64,000 nt of DNA from Cytidiella melzeri (taxonomy: Eukaryota > Basidiomycota > Agaricomycetes > Polyporales > Irpicaceae): contig JABYQR010000107.1 in NCBI GenBank assembly GCA_022592445.1, positions 57,130 to 121,129 of the forward strand, given 5' to 3'. This document shows, one piece after another, positions 9,733 through 24,478 of the stretch. A program made the position numbers and the translations under genes. Within the stretch, counting starts at the first letter, position 1, and every line of letters starts with the position of its first letter. Below the pieces are notes generated by a model. It made no database searches, was not told where the DNA came from, and saw only the letters and a program-made list of their open reading frames with translations.

Positions 9733-12700
9733 TTACTGCATATCCTCGCTCTCATACGCACTCAAAAGCTCATCATAACCTTCGTCGTCTCCCTCAGCCG
9801 CTGCACTTTCACGCTTATGTTTCGTACGCTCAGGACGCTCCGAAGAGACCTTTCTGCCTTTGTTGTCTCCTGAAAGCTTACGAGGCCGCCGCGAAATCGG
9901 AGAGTGAGCCTGATCGTCAAAGCTAGCAGCCTTCGGTGTCGTCGCCTCAACCTCCTCGTTCCACTCTGGAGCCGTAAGTGTATTTGGACTTGGGGCTCTG
10001 TCCACGGGCGATGCTTTTGCTTCATACTTCGAGCGAAGAGTCGCGAGACGAGAAGGGTACCGTTTCGATCGAACCCGAGAGGTCCGCTGAGGGACGGCGG
10101 CCGAGGAGTCTGAGCTATCGTCAAGTTGTATCGAAAGCGCTCTCGTGCCCTTCTTCCTCGGTGTGGCATCTGGGGCAATGGAATCCGCGACCTCACCAAA
10201 TTCACCGATAACGAGTGAGCCTCGTTGCGCTTCTGCAGGAACCACCCAAGGCCCGCTTGAAGAGAGATCCTGAGTCCAAGGCTGTGGCGGAGGGGAGGAG
10301 AGGGAGTCCACAGTGGTGACCGAGTCTCTTGCATTGGCGGTCTGCCAATTTGGCTCTGCAAAGACCGGCTCTTCTTCAACAGCGGCTTCCATTGGAAGCT
10401 GACGCTGCGTTGCAACAGGACTCGAGGCTGCGGACGACACAGACTCTTGTCGTCTAGCTCGTGCAACCGCCATAGGAGAGACCGTGCGATTTAGCGGGAC
10501 AAGTCTGCTAGTACCTGTTGCCTCAGGCGTATGTGCGCGCGACAACGCAGTGGGCTGATCCTGCGGCGATAGCGAAGACACAGAAGACTGAGATCCCCTG
10601 CCAGTCGTTGACGGACGTTTTGCTCGAACGGCGTCCGCGAACTGCTTGTCAAGCACATTCTGAGGTAACGTTGATGAGCGTGAATGAAGCACCGGTACAG
10701 GGGCAGAGCCAAGGAGTAACGGACGAGGGCCTCCCATCCTGACAGAAGAAGGACTGGGGTTACGATTTAGTGCGGCGAGAGTGTTTGATCGTGCATGTTG
10801 CTTGTATCGTTCGATATCATTCTCAGAGAAAGCAGAGTAGTCTGAACCAGTGGGAGAAATGAGGTCTGGTCGCATATCCCCCACAAAGCTGTCCCTAACT
10901 GGTCGGAAGAAAGCTGGTCGAGCTGGAGGCGTATACCCATCATCATGACGGACGGCATTGGGAAGCGAGCTGCGTCTTCGATCTGTGATATTCGACGCTT
11001 CCAGCGATGTACGATTGACTGATTGTGGAACCCAAGTAGGCGAGAGTGTGTCGGGATTCCCAGATGGAGGTGGGGACGTCGTGCTGGCACTGTTTCGCTT
11101 GCTCCACGCATCCAAAGCCTTCACCCTCCAGTTAGTGCTAACCTTCGCCAGAGTAGCGGCTGTGTCTGAGTCACGCATCTTGGTCGCATAATTCCACAAG
11201 GCGGATGCCCGCTGCGCCGCAGGTACTTCTTCAGTTTGACTTTCTGGAAGCGTTTCCTGCGTGGGTCCCGGTGACGCAGTGGGAGGATGCGAGGGCTCTA
11301 CAGCCGACTGATTCGTGATCCCTTTCCATACCGACGTAGCAAGACGAGAACTCAAAGTAGACCGCTGAGAAGGAGGGACAATAGGTTTGTCGTCGTCGTC
11401 GTCGTCTTCATCGCTCTCGTCAGACTCCTCCTCATCTGTATCCTCTTGCGCCTCAGGTATTGGTTTCGACGCGGGCGTACTCCTCCAAACTGTATTTCGT
11501 AGACGAGCCCCGAGCGCCGCAGCCGAGGGCATAACATAAGATGAAGCATTCTGCGTTTCAGCTTCTCGTTTGGCAGCGAGGTCGTAAGCAAGCTGCAGAA
11601 TCCTATCGGCGCCTCCGATCTCTTTTAAAGGGTAGTTTTGAAGGAAAATCATCCCAGATGCAAACGCCTCCTCCAGGTCGCGGTCGCTCAACGGTTTCGT
11701 TTGCATGGATGTAGTCCCGTCACCCCACAGGTTGAGCGGCTTCCTCGATGGTCTTCCCAGACTACGGGAGAATCAATAAGCTATAACCATGCCACGCAGT
11801 ACACTACACTCACCTGAACAAAGGTCCCCGAGCGCATACAAGCATGCTCGCGCAAATGTCCAACAGGTAGTCAATTTTAGGATTGACACCTTTTACACGT
11901 GCAGGCCGTGAGAATATTGCATCCCAGATAGTGAGGATAGCAGGAAGTGGCAGTGTATGTGTGAGGAGCGTGGTGAGCCACCGACTATTGCAAGGGAGGA
12001 GTGAGCAAAACAGGAACTAAATTATAATGTGACTTACTATGAATAGTGGGGTAAAGCCGGGTCCAGGCCCTTCGCTTGCTACACAAACGTTCAGTGTGCT
12101 TCAAACACATGCGGATGAACACTTACAAGGTCCTCGACAAGCTCAGTATCAGCCCATGAAGCCCTTTGCGCCAGTCTCCGCATCCACACTTCTCCTCCGT
12201 CTGAGTCTTCCAGCTCGGAGAATTCACCTATCATAGCTTCGAATAGCCAGAACGCATCTGCTTCTAGATGTGCAGTATCTTCCGGGTCAGCTTCATCAGC
12301 AAGAGCTGAGTAGAGGGGCACAAGTAGTGACGCGATCTGCGGTGAACGATGGGCAGGGTTGAGAGACGAATGAACATAGAGCAATCGAAGGAGGGCTGAG
12401 GCGTGTTTCGGGTGAGCACCAAAGGAGTTATATGCCCTTGACGCAAGAAGGGTAGTCGAAATAGCGGAGTGTGTTGAGGTCGGTGAGCCAGGAACTGATA
12501 AAGATATTTCCGGGGTACTTTCGATATCCAGACGACTGGAAATGTCAACATCGCTGTGGCCATCCTCCATTGGTTGTGTCTGACCTCCCCCACCATCCAC
12601 TGGGCCTTCGAGACGAATCTCTGGGGTAGATTCAAGTCTTATCTCAGGAACGCCTTCCTTCAATAGGAGTTCACTCTCTTGCGACTCATGTTCGCGTATT

Positions 12701-13270
12701 AGTCTCAATCTGGTATCCAGTGCGAATGCGCAAGGTATCCTAATGTCATCTGAAGCTGCTGGTTCAAGCGGACACGACTCGACCGCCTCTGGTTCTTCTT
12801 CCAACTTTACGAAGAGGCCTCGAGGAACGTGTGTAAGCTCCTTTGAGATCTCTACTATCGAGTTATCTGACCGAGATAACGGCGTGCTGGGGCTCGGAAG
12901 GCTGTCAATAGGTTCAAGTAAGCGGCGGACGAGATCCTGAGTGCATGCATGAGAACAAATATTTTCGCGTAGTTATCAACGCACATAGTAGTTATCTCTC
13001 TGCTTACGAGCTTCATCTTTCCATAAGGTCTTGTCAGCAGGTAGAGTGCCTAAGAGCAGTCTGTGCCCACTGGATGTTAGCACTGAACATCTGAATATAC
13101 GAAGAGAGACCATTACCTCCAGACGCGAGGTCTTAGCCATGGTGGGTATTCGGGTAGTCCTAATAATGCTATGAGACTCATATCCAGAACACAGTATAGC
13201 ACTTACCATGAGAGCACATCAAGCGTAAGCGTGCCATATCTACAGCGGGTATAGAAGCTGGATCAAGCAT
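9733..13270 (-). CDS. TBC (Rab-GAP-like) domain protein with long disordered tail
   Basis: The exons run from 13207-13270 through 13127-13159, 12985-13079 and 12127-12936, then smaller exons near 12.0-11.8 kb, to a last exon ending at 9733. Recognisable motifs are GLPEYPPWLRPRVW and LLLGTLPADKTLWKDEARKQR at the start, then LLASRAYNSFGAHPKHAS, DAFWLFEAMIGEF, YRWLTTLLTHTLPLPAILTIWD and DICASMLV. The order matches TBC1D13-type domains. I do not find the catalytic IxxDxxR or YxQ finger motifs, so GAP activity is doubtful. The roughly 650-residue tail is Ser/Pro-rich with an acidic run (EEESDESDEDDDDDD). The start shown is an ATG 71 bp past the stop of the IST1 frame. An alternative splice could join the two genes in frame. 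Confidence 0.75.
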
Positions 13271-13341
13271 TGCGGATATTTGGTCAACTCTTTACGGAGG
13301 AACATCTCATCAGACACATGGAAAACTGTGCTTCAAGGCAC

Positions 13342-14290
13342 TTACTTTTCATGAGGTTGGAAATCGGGCATCCAGTGAACTGCATGAGCCTTTGCTATGG
13401 AGTAAAGGTAATGATCGAGCTGTGCAGCTGAGGGCGGTCGGGCGGATAGATCGCGCAGGACCTGTACCACATATATCAGGCTCTAGGTGGCACATCTCAG
13501 CACGAACGAAGAGCAGTACCCTTGAGGAAACATAATTGTCTTGGTTCGCTGTAGCGGCGCGAGCAAAATCAGGGCCCAGCCGCTGTGTAAGAATGTCTTT
13601 GACAATTTGTAGATCTTAGCAAACATTTCAGCGCTGTCCATCAAGGAGGATTGCAGTAGCACAACTACCTCGAGACTCGGTATGCGGCGCAGCATAAATT
13701 ATACTGGACGCTGCTTCGAGAACTATGGGGCTCGTAGTTCCGCTGCATCTCGTGTCAGATACGACTTAATGGGGGTTGAAAGCATTCCAATGGCGATGGA
13801 CCATGAGAGTTTCACGAGAAATTAGTGCTGCTTGTTATACATCGATAGGCTCGACTAAACCGTCTCAAAGCATGAGTACGGAACGTCGTCACATCACTCT
13901 GCATATCAAGCAGCATGGCCCCGCGACCAAGCGCGTCCATCGCCATTGGAATGAGTAGAGAGTATATCGTACCTGCGCTCCAGTTCTCCAGCGTGTTCAA
14001 GCAACACCCCAACCAGCATCTCCAAGGTTTGCAACAGGTCCTCGTATACATCGTCTCTGATGAGTTTCTGAACCTTCGCGCGAGCAATTGCTACGTTCCT
14101 CTGCTGCAAAAGATAGGCAATGTCTCTTCGTGTGATTTGTCCCTGCGAGTCTATCTTGTCTTGCAGTTGACCCAGCCGCTGGGCTGTGAGCCTTAGCTGG
14201 GCCTAAAGACACATCTTCAGCATACTTCCATATATGATATACACGTACGGTGCCCACCTTGATACGTGTCGAATCCCAGGAAGTGGTCAT
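13342..14290 (-). CDS. IST1-domain protein (ESCRT-III / Vps4 regulator)
   Basis: The exons are 14258-14290, 13973-14202, 13669-13742, 13520-13614 and 13342-13461, in phase, giving 183 residues. The reading includes AQLRLTAQRLGQLQDKI, RRDIAYLLQQRNVAIARAKV, LIRDDVYEDLLQTLEMLVG, EAASSIIYAAPHTES and DFARAATANQDNYVSSRVL. These are characteristic of the IST1 domain, which binds ESCRT-III and recruits or modulates Vps4 in multivesicular-body sorting. The frame stops (TAA 13342-13344) immediately after the domain, so no C-terminal MIT-interacting motif is encoded in this model. A GTAAGT donor overlaps that stop codon, allowing an alternative splice into the TBC gene. Confidence 0.8.
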
Positions 14291-14590
14291 GGTGAATATC
14301 GCTAGCAGGTCGTTGGAGGCGTCAAGGTTATTGAAGGAGAGGATCTGAAAAGAAAGGCAGAGTGAAACCAGCTCCTAGATGTTGCGTTCACTGTCGTCGG
14401 GATGTCAAGGCCGTCGTCGAGACCTGTCCATGTGTGGTTGAACTGCGTTGTGTTCGGATGAGTGAAAGGTCCAGGTCTGGGAGAAATATTGCATAGACGC
14501 TGGTTTTGCGTCACCCGGAAATAGACAAAAATTGATTATTTATAACACACGGACTCTGGAACAACTCTATTGCTACAGTCTACGAACAAT

Positions 14591-14592
14591 CT
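14591..14592. other. short gap IST1 leader / membrane-protein 3' end
   Basis: Between 14291 and 14591 I see only the presumed IST1 5' region and the 3' flank of the neighbouring membrane-protein gene. A frame at 14302-14514 on the minus strand has no recognisable content. Confidence 0.3.
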
Positions 14593-15696
14593 CAAAAATA
14601 CATCTCAGGCAGCCTCTTCGACAGCCGGGCTGAAGACCGTGCTGATCTCCTTTTCTTTCCATCACTGTCCTTGTCCGGCGTTGTGACAGACACAGCAGAC
14701 TTGGGTACAGTTGGGTCCTCATCAAGCCAATTCGGGCGCGCTGTCGATTTGTACGACATGTGACGGTCAGTCGTCGACGGGTAGCTACTGGCGGTGCTGG
14801 CAGAAGTGCGTGCGATTGTACGTGGCGGAGGCGGCATGATCGGTATTTGAGCTGCTGTGGGAGTGACTGGTTCGACATCTAATTCCGCTTCCTTCTCTTC
14901 GTCATCTAATGATTGCCTGCGCCGGTACAGTAGGATCCCAAAGCCGGCGAGGTAGACGAGTACTAGATCAGATCCACGAATGTCAGGATATTCATGCCAA
15001 TAACATGCTGCAAACCAAGCACTCACACAGGCCAGGAATGACCCAAGATCCCAGCAGGATATACATATCTATCAATTCACAGACACCATCAGCGTCCGGC
15101 GCTGCAAGTCCAACATGATTAACACGACACTGAAGTGATTTGTGACGAGAACTGACTGTTGTCTGGACACGTGAAATCCGCGTTTCCAGCGGTGAAGGAT
15201 ACCGCTGCACCTGTTACCAGTCTCCTCAGCAACCTGCATTACGAAGCAAAATCTGATACACTGACTGAAGTGTCCAAGTACGAGAGCTAGCATCCTCGCG
15301 CTTTCTAACCATACTCGGAACGGGACAATCAACCTATGAACGCCCATCAGCATAGCATATGTCCGAAGGGTGTGATCACGTACAGTATCGGCAACATGAT
15401 GACAGTTATTGTGTCAATGAGCACGAACACGACAACGAGCGCTCCTATCCCAATTCACAAATGGTTAAGAAAATCAACAATCAAGCACCGCAACTCACGT
15501 TGTGCTGAATCGGAAATATCCCATCTCAAGGACAATTCGAGACTCAATAATACAAGCCAGACTAGGCTGACAAAGATAATACAAGCTGCGTTAGACATAG
15601 CAGAATATGAGCGGATTTTTATAGCGTAAATGCACTGAAATATGACTCACAAAACGCAATTGCTCTAAGCTTCATGAAAATAGGTCCGGGTTCCAT
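14592..15696 (-). CDS. multi-exon integral membrane protein, unknown family
   Basis: The reading begins at MEPGPIFMKLRAIAFC (ATG at 15696) with a donor right after the Cys. Short hydrophobic exons follow: IIFVSLVWLVLLSLELSLRW, ALVVVFVLIDTITVIMLPIL, ARMLALVLGHF and DLVLVYLAGFGILLYRRR. The last exon gives a cytosolic tail with an acidic stretch (DDEEKEAELD), PPPP and a Ser/Arg-rich end, KRLPEMYF. An extracellular-type loop contains GNADFTCPDN. I count three or four transmembrane helices. I do not recognise the family; the layout resembles the small membrane proteins common in agaricomycetes. Individual exon borders are less certain than the overall gene. Confidence 0.5.
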
Positions 15697-16635
15697 CGAG
15701 AAGCCGCTTTAAAGATACAGCGTAGGGATGTGAAGTTGTGGAATAATTCTAGAGATACAGTGGGTTTGAAGATAGTGAAGACTGCTAGCCAGGCAGCCTA
15801 GTTGAGGTAAAGAGTAAAGGAGTGTGTAGTGGAAGGTGAGGAAGAGGCGAGGGAAACTCGGACTGCGAGCATGCGGTGTACACGACACTTCCAAGCCTGA
15901 AGTATGGCCACGGGGATGATTGGCCATTGTTCAGCGCGACGTTGACAACGACGAGAGTGCTGTCAACAGGACAAAGGAGAAGGACAGGTCGCCTTCAGTG
16001 GAGGTCTGCTATTGTGCTGCTATTGTCACCAGCGCTACATGCAAATGAGGTCACCACTTACCATATATGGCAGCTGTAGTTCGTCGCCCAATGGGAAACC
16101 ACTCGAGGGAGACTCTGAGGAACGTATCTATCTAATCTACGAGGTACACGAATGGCGCGAGATAGGATAATAGCAAAGACATTGCAATGTATAGCAGAGT
16201 GATGATGCAGTGACAAAAAAAAAAGTAGTCCATAACTCAATAGAACAACCGGTCGAGGATGATGGACAGGATATAGCCCGCGACGCAGGAAAAACTAATA
16301 TACGGCGGATGTGGATGATGATAAAATAACAAGATGAATAGCAATAGAGGAATGAGAATTGATCAACGACAAGCGGATGAGGCCGAGTTTTAAGTCTTTA
16401 TTTTGGCCAAGGCGGAGCGAGCATTGTGGCCTACGGCAGCGAACTGGTGATTTCTGCCTTCTTGATGGCTATAGAGTTCGCATAAGCACCAAAGTGTGTC
16501 TCGCTCATTGAGTGTCACATGCGAGAACGGCGAAAATGATGGTGTCTCTGAGGTTGGCTGGCGGAGACAGACATATCAACGGATAGTCTGCAAAAGAGGG
16601 AAAGAAGGGTAGATAGAGCTATGATCCGTGCGTGA
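15697..16635. other. intergenic, 0.94 kb
   Basis: This is the upstream region of the membrane-protein gene and the 3' flank of the PPP4R1-like gene. It contains an A-run near 16217-16227 and no frame that I can support as coding. Confidence 0.4.
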
Positions 16636-19600
16636 TCAGCTGGGAGCTGACGGAGGGGGTCGAGAGAAGTTGGCAGTACTCCTGGCGACGGCGGATGAGA
16701 TCCTTTCGCGAGATGTCGACACCGGTGGCCAGTGTACGACGAGCGGTTGAGCGAAGGCCCTCACATCGGGAGATGGGTCTTGGCTTAATCTTGTGGCTAG
16801 CTCATAAAACACCTGAGATACTTCTTGAGGAAGCCCTGTCAATTCATCTGAAGAAGCATCAGTTTGAAATCATCAAGCTGATCGCAAAACATGCACGCAC
16901 CGCTAAACGCTCCCAGCAACCTGGCGACCTTGATCCTAACATCCACTATCGAGTCCTCAGAGATGGAAGAGAGCGTCTGCAGGAACGGCACACCAAGGAA
17001 ATCGCCTGCACGCACATTCAACTGGAGAATGGCCTGATGACAAGCCAAAAAGGTCATTCTCTGCCGATATGACGTTGATTTCGCGAGGCTCAGCACGTCG
17101 TTCCAAACAGTCTTCATGACCTCAGTGCGTGACGCCCACACCGTGAGCAGCCCAGGGAGCTAAAAAACGATTAAGGTCAGCATCGTGTCTGACCCAAGAG
17201 ACACAGCATTTATCGTACCGTCGAGACCGCCGTCTCTCTCACCGTAGCCGCAGGGTCGATAAGGCCCTTTCCCAGCAGACGCCAAACAGACGCCTCGTCC
17301 ACGCCATCAACTTCAGCAAAAGCCGGTAGCGCCCTGATCAAGCTCTCCCGCTCCCGCCAACCTCTCAACAGCGGCCACACGCGCTCCTCCAGCCCCGTCA
17401 ACACCTCTATCCTATCTTGAGCTCCTATCGCAGCTACAAAAGTGTCGGAACCCTCCAACGCCCTCAAACGAATGTCGCCTTCATCCGAGCGCACACTGGC
17501 GTACCAAACAGGCATCAAATCCTGGTGTGCCTGCTCCGGACCAATGATCTTAGCCATCTCACCCAGAGAGGCCGCCAGTGTCCTGCGAACTTTGAACGAT
17601 GGGGTATGGGACAGCGTGAAATACAGCTCACGGAGCTCAGACCATCGTTCCCGTCCGACTGTCAAGGCAACAGCAGGCAAGTTGAAGGCGCATACCAGTG
17701 GTCGTGACGGATCATCATAAATGTCAGCTTCAGGTCCGTCGTTGGTCCCAGAAGAAACTGAAGCAAGGAAGTCACTCCAGCTGAGAGACGATGTCGGAGA
17801 CGACGGCGCTTTCTCCTCTTCGGGCTCCGTCTTGTGCGGGTCATCGTCCTCTCGGACACCCAGAAACAGCCGCAACAGCTTCTCCGGAGGTCGCTCTCCA
17901 TCTTCATGAAACGTGTAGATAACTTCTGCCAGAGCCTCAAGAACGCCAGATCGCACAGTCATCGACTCATCTTTCGCAAGCGTGAGGATGACGTCCAACG
18001 CAAGCACGCGTCGATGCTGGGGTGGCAACCGCGATAGAATGGCCGGAAGGGCAAACAGAGCAGAGTGGCGAACATGCAGTACAGGGTCGCGATAGAGTTC
18101 TTCGAACAGCGGTAGCTGACGGACGAGCAAGAGCAGGTCAGCTTGTATACATACAGGTCAGATGGAAAATGGCCTACCAGCGATATCAGCACGACCTCTT
18201 GCGGCACAACCTTGGCGAGAGCACCAATCGCAAAGCTTGCCTCTCTCCTGACCCAGTAAACAGGATCCCGGGATACCCGTTCAACTTCAGCAACGAACGC
18301 GTTCTGCGTCTCATCGTCTATAGGACCTAAACGAAAATATACCGAGAGGCAAAGAAACCGTCAGCAAAGCAAATTTATCGCGCAAATACACCGGTGGGAA
18401 AGCGGCAAAAGGCAAAAACATTGATGTTCATCCGTGACACACGTCATTCTCGGTTTTAATATAAAAACATATGCCATATATGGCAAGTCGCATTCATTGA
18501 GAAAAAAATTCCACTCACCACTAGCGGTCACTGCCGCCATCAAGCTCATGCTCGAAAGCCTGCCGACAGACGCTTCCTCGCTCACCTCCGCCTCATCGGG
18601 AATTTCACCCGTGTACTCCTCTGGAGGAGTCCCGACGAGCCCTCCCATGTCACCACCTTCCGCGAATGCGGGGTGCAACAAGCCAGGAGCTGGTTCCGGT
18701 ATAGGTGCAATAATTTCCGTCGCCGGCGAATGTTCCACGAGTATTTCTTCTGATAGCGAACTACTAGTAATCTGTGGCGACACTCGCAATGAGGTCACAA
18801 GCGGACTTCCAGGTCGCGGGCTGGCCTGCCTCAGGATTGACGGACTAGGACTGCGAGGCCGAGGACTCGTGCGCGTCAATGACACCACAGCCGGGCTAGA
18901 TGGGCGCGGACTCGTAGACCTGGCTCGAGTGACGCGCGGACTTAATGGCCTCGCTGTAGGTGTAGGCAACCAGTCTTCAGCGAATTCGAGATGCATAGGT
19001 GACGATGATGTTGTTGATACTGGAGACTGTTTCCGAATGTTGTGCGGACTAGTAGTTGGCCTAGGAGGCGGTGTCAGAGTGGCTTTGGCGAATGCGGGAG
19101 TTGAGCTCGTAGATGAGGCAGCAGAGGTCAACGACGGTAAAGAAGACGGCGACCCTTGGTCGGAAGACGGTACATCGGGTGACATCTGCGCTTCTTCAAC
19201 AGCAGATACACTTTCTGCAGAGCTCTCCGCCTCAGGCGAATCAGGTATTGGAACCATAGGAGGGAAATACGAGTCGTTTTCGTGCGTGCGATTCAGTAGT
19301 GAGGCGTGAGGCGTCGGCATAGCCGTAGTATCCGGTATAGGCTCTTCCTCTTGCGGTTCGCTGGTATCGATCTCAGACTCGTCAGGAAGATCAAGCCTGC
19401 CCATGCCAATCACGACCTGGTAAACCATCTCTCTTTCGAACAGCCGCCTTTCCGCTGGACCGAACAACCCAAGCGGTGAGTAATCGTCCTCCGCATTGTC
19501 GCCTTTGTGTCCTACAGGAGTGCTGGAGCTCGTCCCTCCTCGATCTTCCTCCCTGTTGACCACTTGTTGCCCAGCGCCGCTCGGATTCTTCGCAGGCGGC

Positions 19601-21329
19601 GTCTGTAGCGACATATCCTCGCGCTCGCTGCTCTTCGCGTCTGCACGTCTCACGCGGCTGAGAAGCTCAACGACAGCGTATCTCGCAGGACCACCCACAA
19701 GGCCATTAGGGCTCAGCAAAAGGGTACCCAAAATTGGAGTAAATGCCTGTACCGATATCTGCGTCGGCTCGCTGCTCGTCGCGCCAGTAGCGGGGTCAAA
19801 CGCCGGCTCCGGCTCGTCCTCCACGAGTCTGCAATGTGTGAGAAACCACCATATTATCGGCACCAATTCAGCGGCTAATGCCTCCTTGACAGCCTCATCT
19901 GTTCAAAAGTTAGTAAAATGAGGCCAGAAGTGTAGAAAAGGTGCCGGATTATCAATGCAGTCGCGGGAGGGATATTTTGATCAACCAATCGGAAAACATT
20001 TGATGAAACCCGAGCGCGAAGAAAATGCATGGTGTCAATGAGGAAAGGTATATCATCCGTATCGTGTAGACGTCGATGTGTGTGATTTCGGAGATGAGCG
20101 ACATGCGATAGTTGAATGATGAGGTCAGAGTGACAGGTGCATGGAAGGGGGGGAGAGAACATGCTGATCAGAAATCAGCGTTTCACCGAGCTGGGGCGGT
20201 ACTACTCACCGTCATCCATCGCGAGGCCATTGAGCAGAGGTAGGACATATTCGACAGCTTCCGCTGGCGCTATCTCATCCAGCTCCCTCGCCATGTCAAT
20301 CTGATCGGCAGAGTCTGCTGAGCCACTCGAGTCTGCATTGTGCTGTTCAGGTGGATCAAAGCTAGACCGCAGAAATCCTGGCAAGGCATGAGTAATGAAT
20401 ACACGTTGAAAGCCTGCCCGACTGCGCGAGAATAAGTAAATCCTCTCGAGCGTACTGAGCCCTTCCAAGTCAAACTCCGCAAAGTCGAGGTTCAACGCAG
20501 CTTCGTGCGCAGCCTCGTTTGCAGGGGGGACTGCCGCCGGACCATATGAGTTGTCCTGCCCACGCTCCAAGGCAACCTGAGAGCCATGCGCGAGCGCATC
20601 AAGCACAGGCGGCTCCTGAAGAGGATGTAGAGGAGGCGATGTCGCCGAGGTCCCCAGTGGCGGTGGAGAAAGGGCCGGACCAGAGTGGACGAATGGATTG
20701 CCCGGATGATGCAACGGAGGCGGCGGTATCTCAAGACGTAATGGTGGACCACCGCTACCGCTCGCGTTCGTCCCAGTTGACGATCCTGAGGTGCTTCCCG
20801 AAGGTGTGAAGAATGACGAGTGAGCTGCAGATGCTTCTAGGCGGGTCAAGGACGGCGACGGGGGCGCGAACGACTCTAGGTCGTCGAACAGCCTTCCAGA
20901 CCTCGACGGAGGCGAGTCAGATGCGCTGGCGCCAGTTGACTGCGATAGTGTCTCGAACGGATTTCGAGGTAGTCCATGCAACGAGGGTTCACGATCTTCT
21001 GGCAGACTGGCGTACTCTCGAATGGGAGGTAAATTCGAAGGAGGAGTGAGCGATGGTCTGGATGAGGACAAACCTAAGCCCAAAACGTGCGGACTGTACG
21101 AGCGCGTCTCTGCCAGCTGAGTGCTGCTGTCCACACCCGCATTATCTGGGCTTCTGGGAGGATCCACGACGTCCGGAGAGTCCAAGGAGGGGCTGAGAAG
21201 TGGTATATCATGTTCTGTTTCAGCGTCGATGCTTGAGGAGGAAGAGGTGGAAGAGGAGGAGGAGGACGATGCTGTTTGTCCCGCGTACATGGATCGGTAG
21301 GGGAAAAGGAAGGACAGTAGGATTCCCAT
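16636..21329 (-). CDS. HEAT-repeat protein phosphatase 4 regulatory subunit 1-like
   Basis: The large exons are 21329 to about 20212, about 19898 to 18522, and further exons from about 18326 to 16636. The first ~300 residues are low-complexity Ser/Pro-rich, with poly-Ser after SMYAGQ. A helical region follows (LSTLERIYLFSRSRAGFQR, VFITHALPGFLR), then a long disordered Ser/Pro insert. The C-terminal half is HEAT repeats, for example LYRDPVLHVRHSALFALPAI, DESMTVRSGVLEALAEV, RRTLAASLGEMAKIIG and DPAATVRETAVSTVR. This arrangement matches PPP4R1, the scaffold that directs PP4 catalytic subunits. A 97 nt intron (21336-21432) ends six bases before the ATG. Confidence 0.75.
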
Positions 21330-21335
21330 GTAGCG

Positions 21336-21432
21336 CTGTGGGAGAAAAGCACAAGATGCACGGCTCAGAAACTAGGTCGGTGTGTAAAATAGGCGATGGT
21401 GAAGGACATACTGTATCAAGGCAGCTACTTAC
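21336..21432 (-). other. 5' UTR intron of the PPP4R1-like gene
   Basis: The minus strand reads GCC|GTAAGTAGCTG...TTTTCTCCCACAG|CGCTACATGG. Donor, pyrimidine-rich acceptor and length are all canonical, and the acceptor sits six bases before the start codon. Confidence 0.6.
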
Positions 21433-22244
21433 GGCTGGGTTCAAAAAGAGACTGCAGGCTGCGGAGACGACGAGTCTAAGATTGCAGACACGAGGGGGGT
21501 GTGGTATACGGCTTTTTGTCAGATGTCGGGGTTCCCAGTTCAAGTATGACGCAAGACGGGGAGAACGCGGCAAGAAGGTAGCGCAAGTCGAGGAGGCTGT
21601 TTTGGGGAGAGGCTACACATAAGTCTGCGGATAGCTGTGTAAGACTGCGAGGAGGGGAGGAGGAGGAGGTTCTGAGGAAAGCACCCCCAGTAAGCTGATA
21701 TTGAAAGGGTTGCAGGGCGCCTGAGTTAGAGCTGCAAGCAGAAGGGGCGACGGACACGAGGGACGTGTGAGTGTCTGAGCAGCGGTGGGGACAGGGTAGA
21801 CGGTGGAGCGCGAGACACGATGGGAGCGTCGGTGGACGTGGTGGGCGACGTTGAGCGTGGTCTGGAATAGGCAATGGGGCGGGAGGCGGGGGTGGGACCA
21901 AGGTCTACTCGGGAGGGAAAAGGTTGGAGGTGAGGAAGGAAGACAAACAGCAAAAAACAAATGTTTGTTTTCTGCGGCTGATGCGTTACTGCTTGATTCA
22001 AGCCGACGTCATCAGCACCTTGTTTGCTCTATTAGGCAGCTGCACACGCGTCTAACACCGCCAACCAATCACAGCCCGCGCAAGATCGTTTCTTCCGCAT
22101 GACGTCACGAGCTCGCGTGCGTGTTCCTGAACAAGGGATCGGTATAGGCGTCTATTACTGAGCCAGTCTAATCAACAGTTGCCGGAACATGGACAACCCG
22201 CCAACGCTGTAATTATACACCTGTAAAGTAATTACTTCCGTCTC
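21433..22244. other. long leader and promoter of PPP4R1-like gene
   Basis: About 0.8 kb, strongly C/T-rich on the minus strand between 21600 and 21960, consistent with a long 5' UTR and core promoter. I see no other gene. Confidence 0.4.
22100..22107. promoter_or_regulatory. CRE-like palindrome TGACGTCA
   Basis: A perfect 8-bp bZIP (ATF/CREB-type) site lies in the interval between the PPP4R1-like gene and the aminotransferase 3' end. A second partial site, GACGTCAT, is at 22005-22012. Both are about 680-780 bp before the PPP4R1-like ATG and probably lie upstream of its spliced leader. Confidence 0.4.

Positions 22245-24478
<2,234 letters not shown>

Noticed and set aside
9426..9926. 166-residue plus-strand frame overlapping PIG-H exon 3 and beyond
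   Set aside because: It is a frame-shifted reading of the PIG-H gene that then runs antisense into the TBC gene.
15709..15927. Possible small gene upstream of the membrane-protein gene
   Set aside because: Composition is low-complexity and no family or signal is visible; it is better explained as promoter/leader.
18434..19309. 291-residue open frame on the plus strand
   Set aside because: It is antisense to the Ser/Pro-rich exon of the PPP4R1-like gene; long antisense frames are expected opposite such biased coding sequence.
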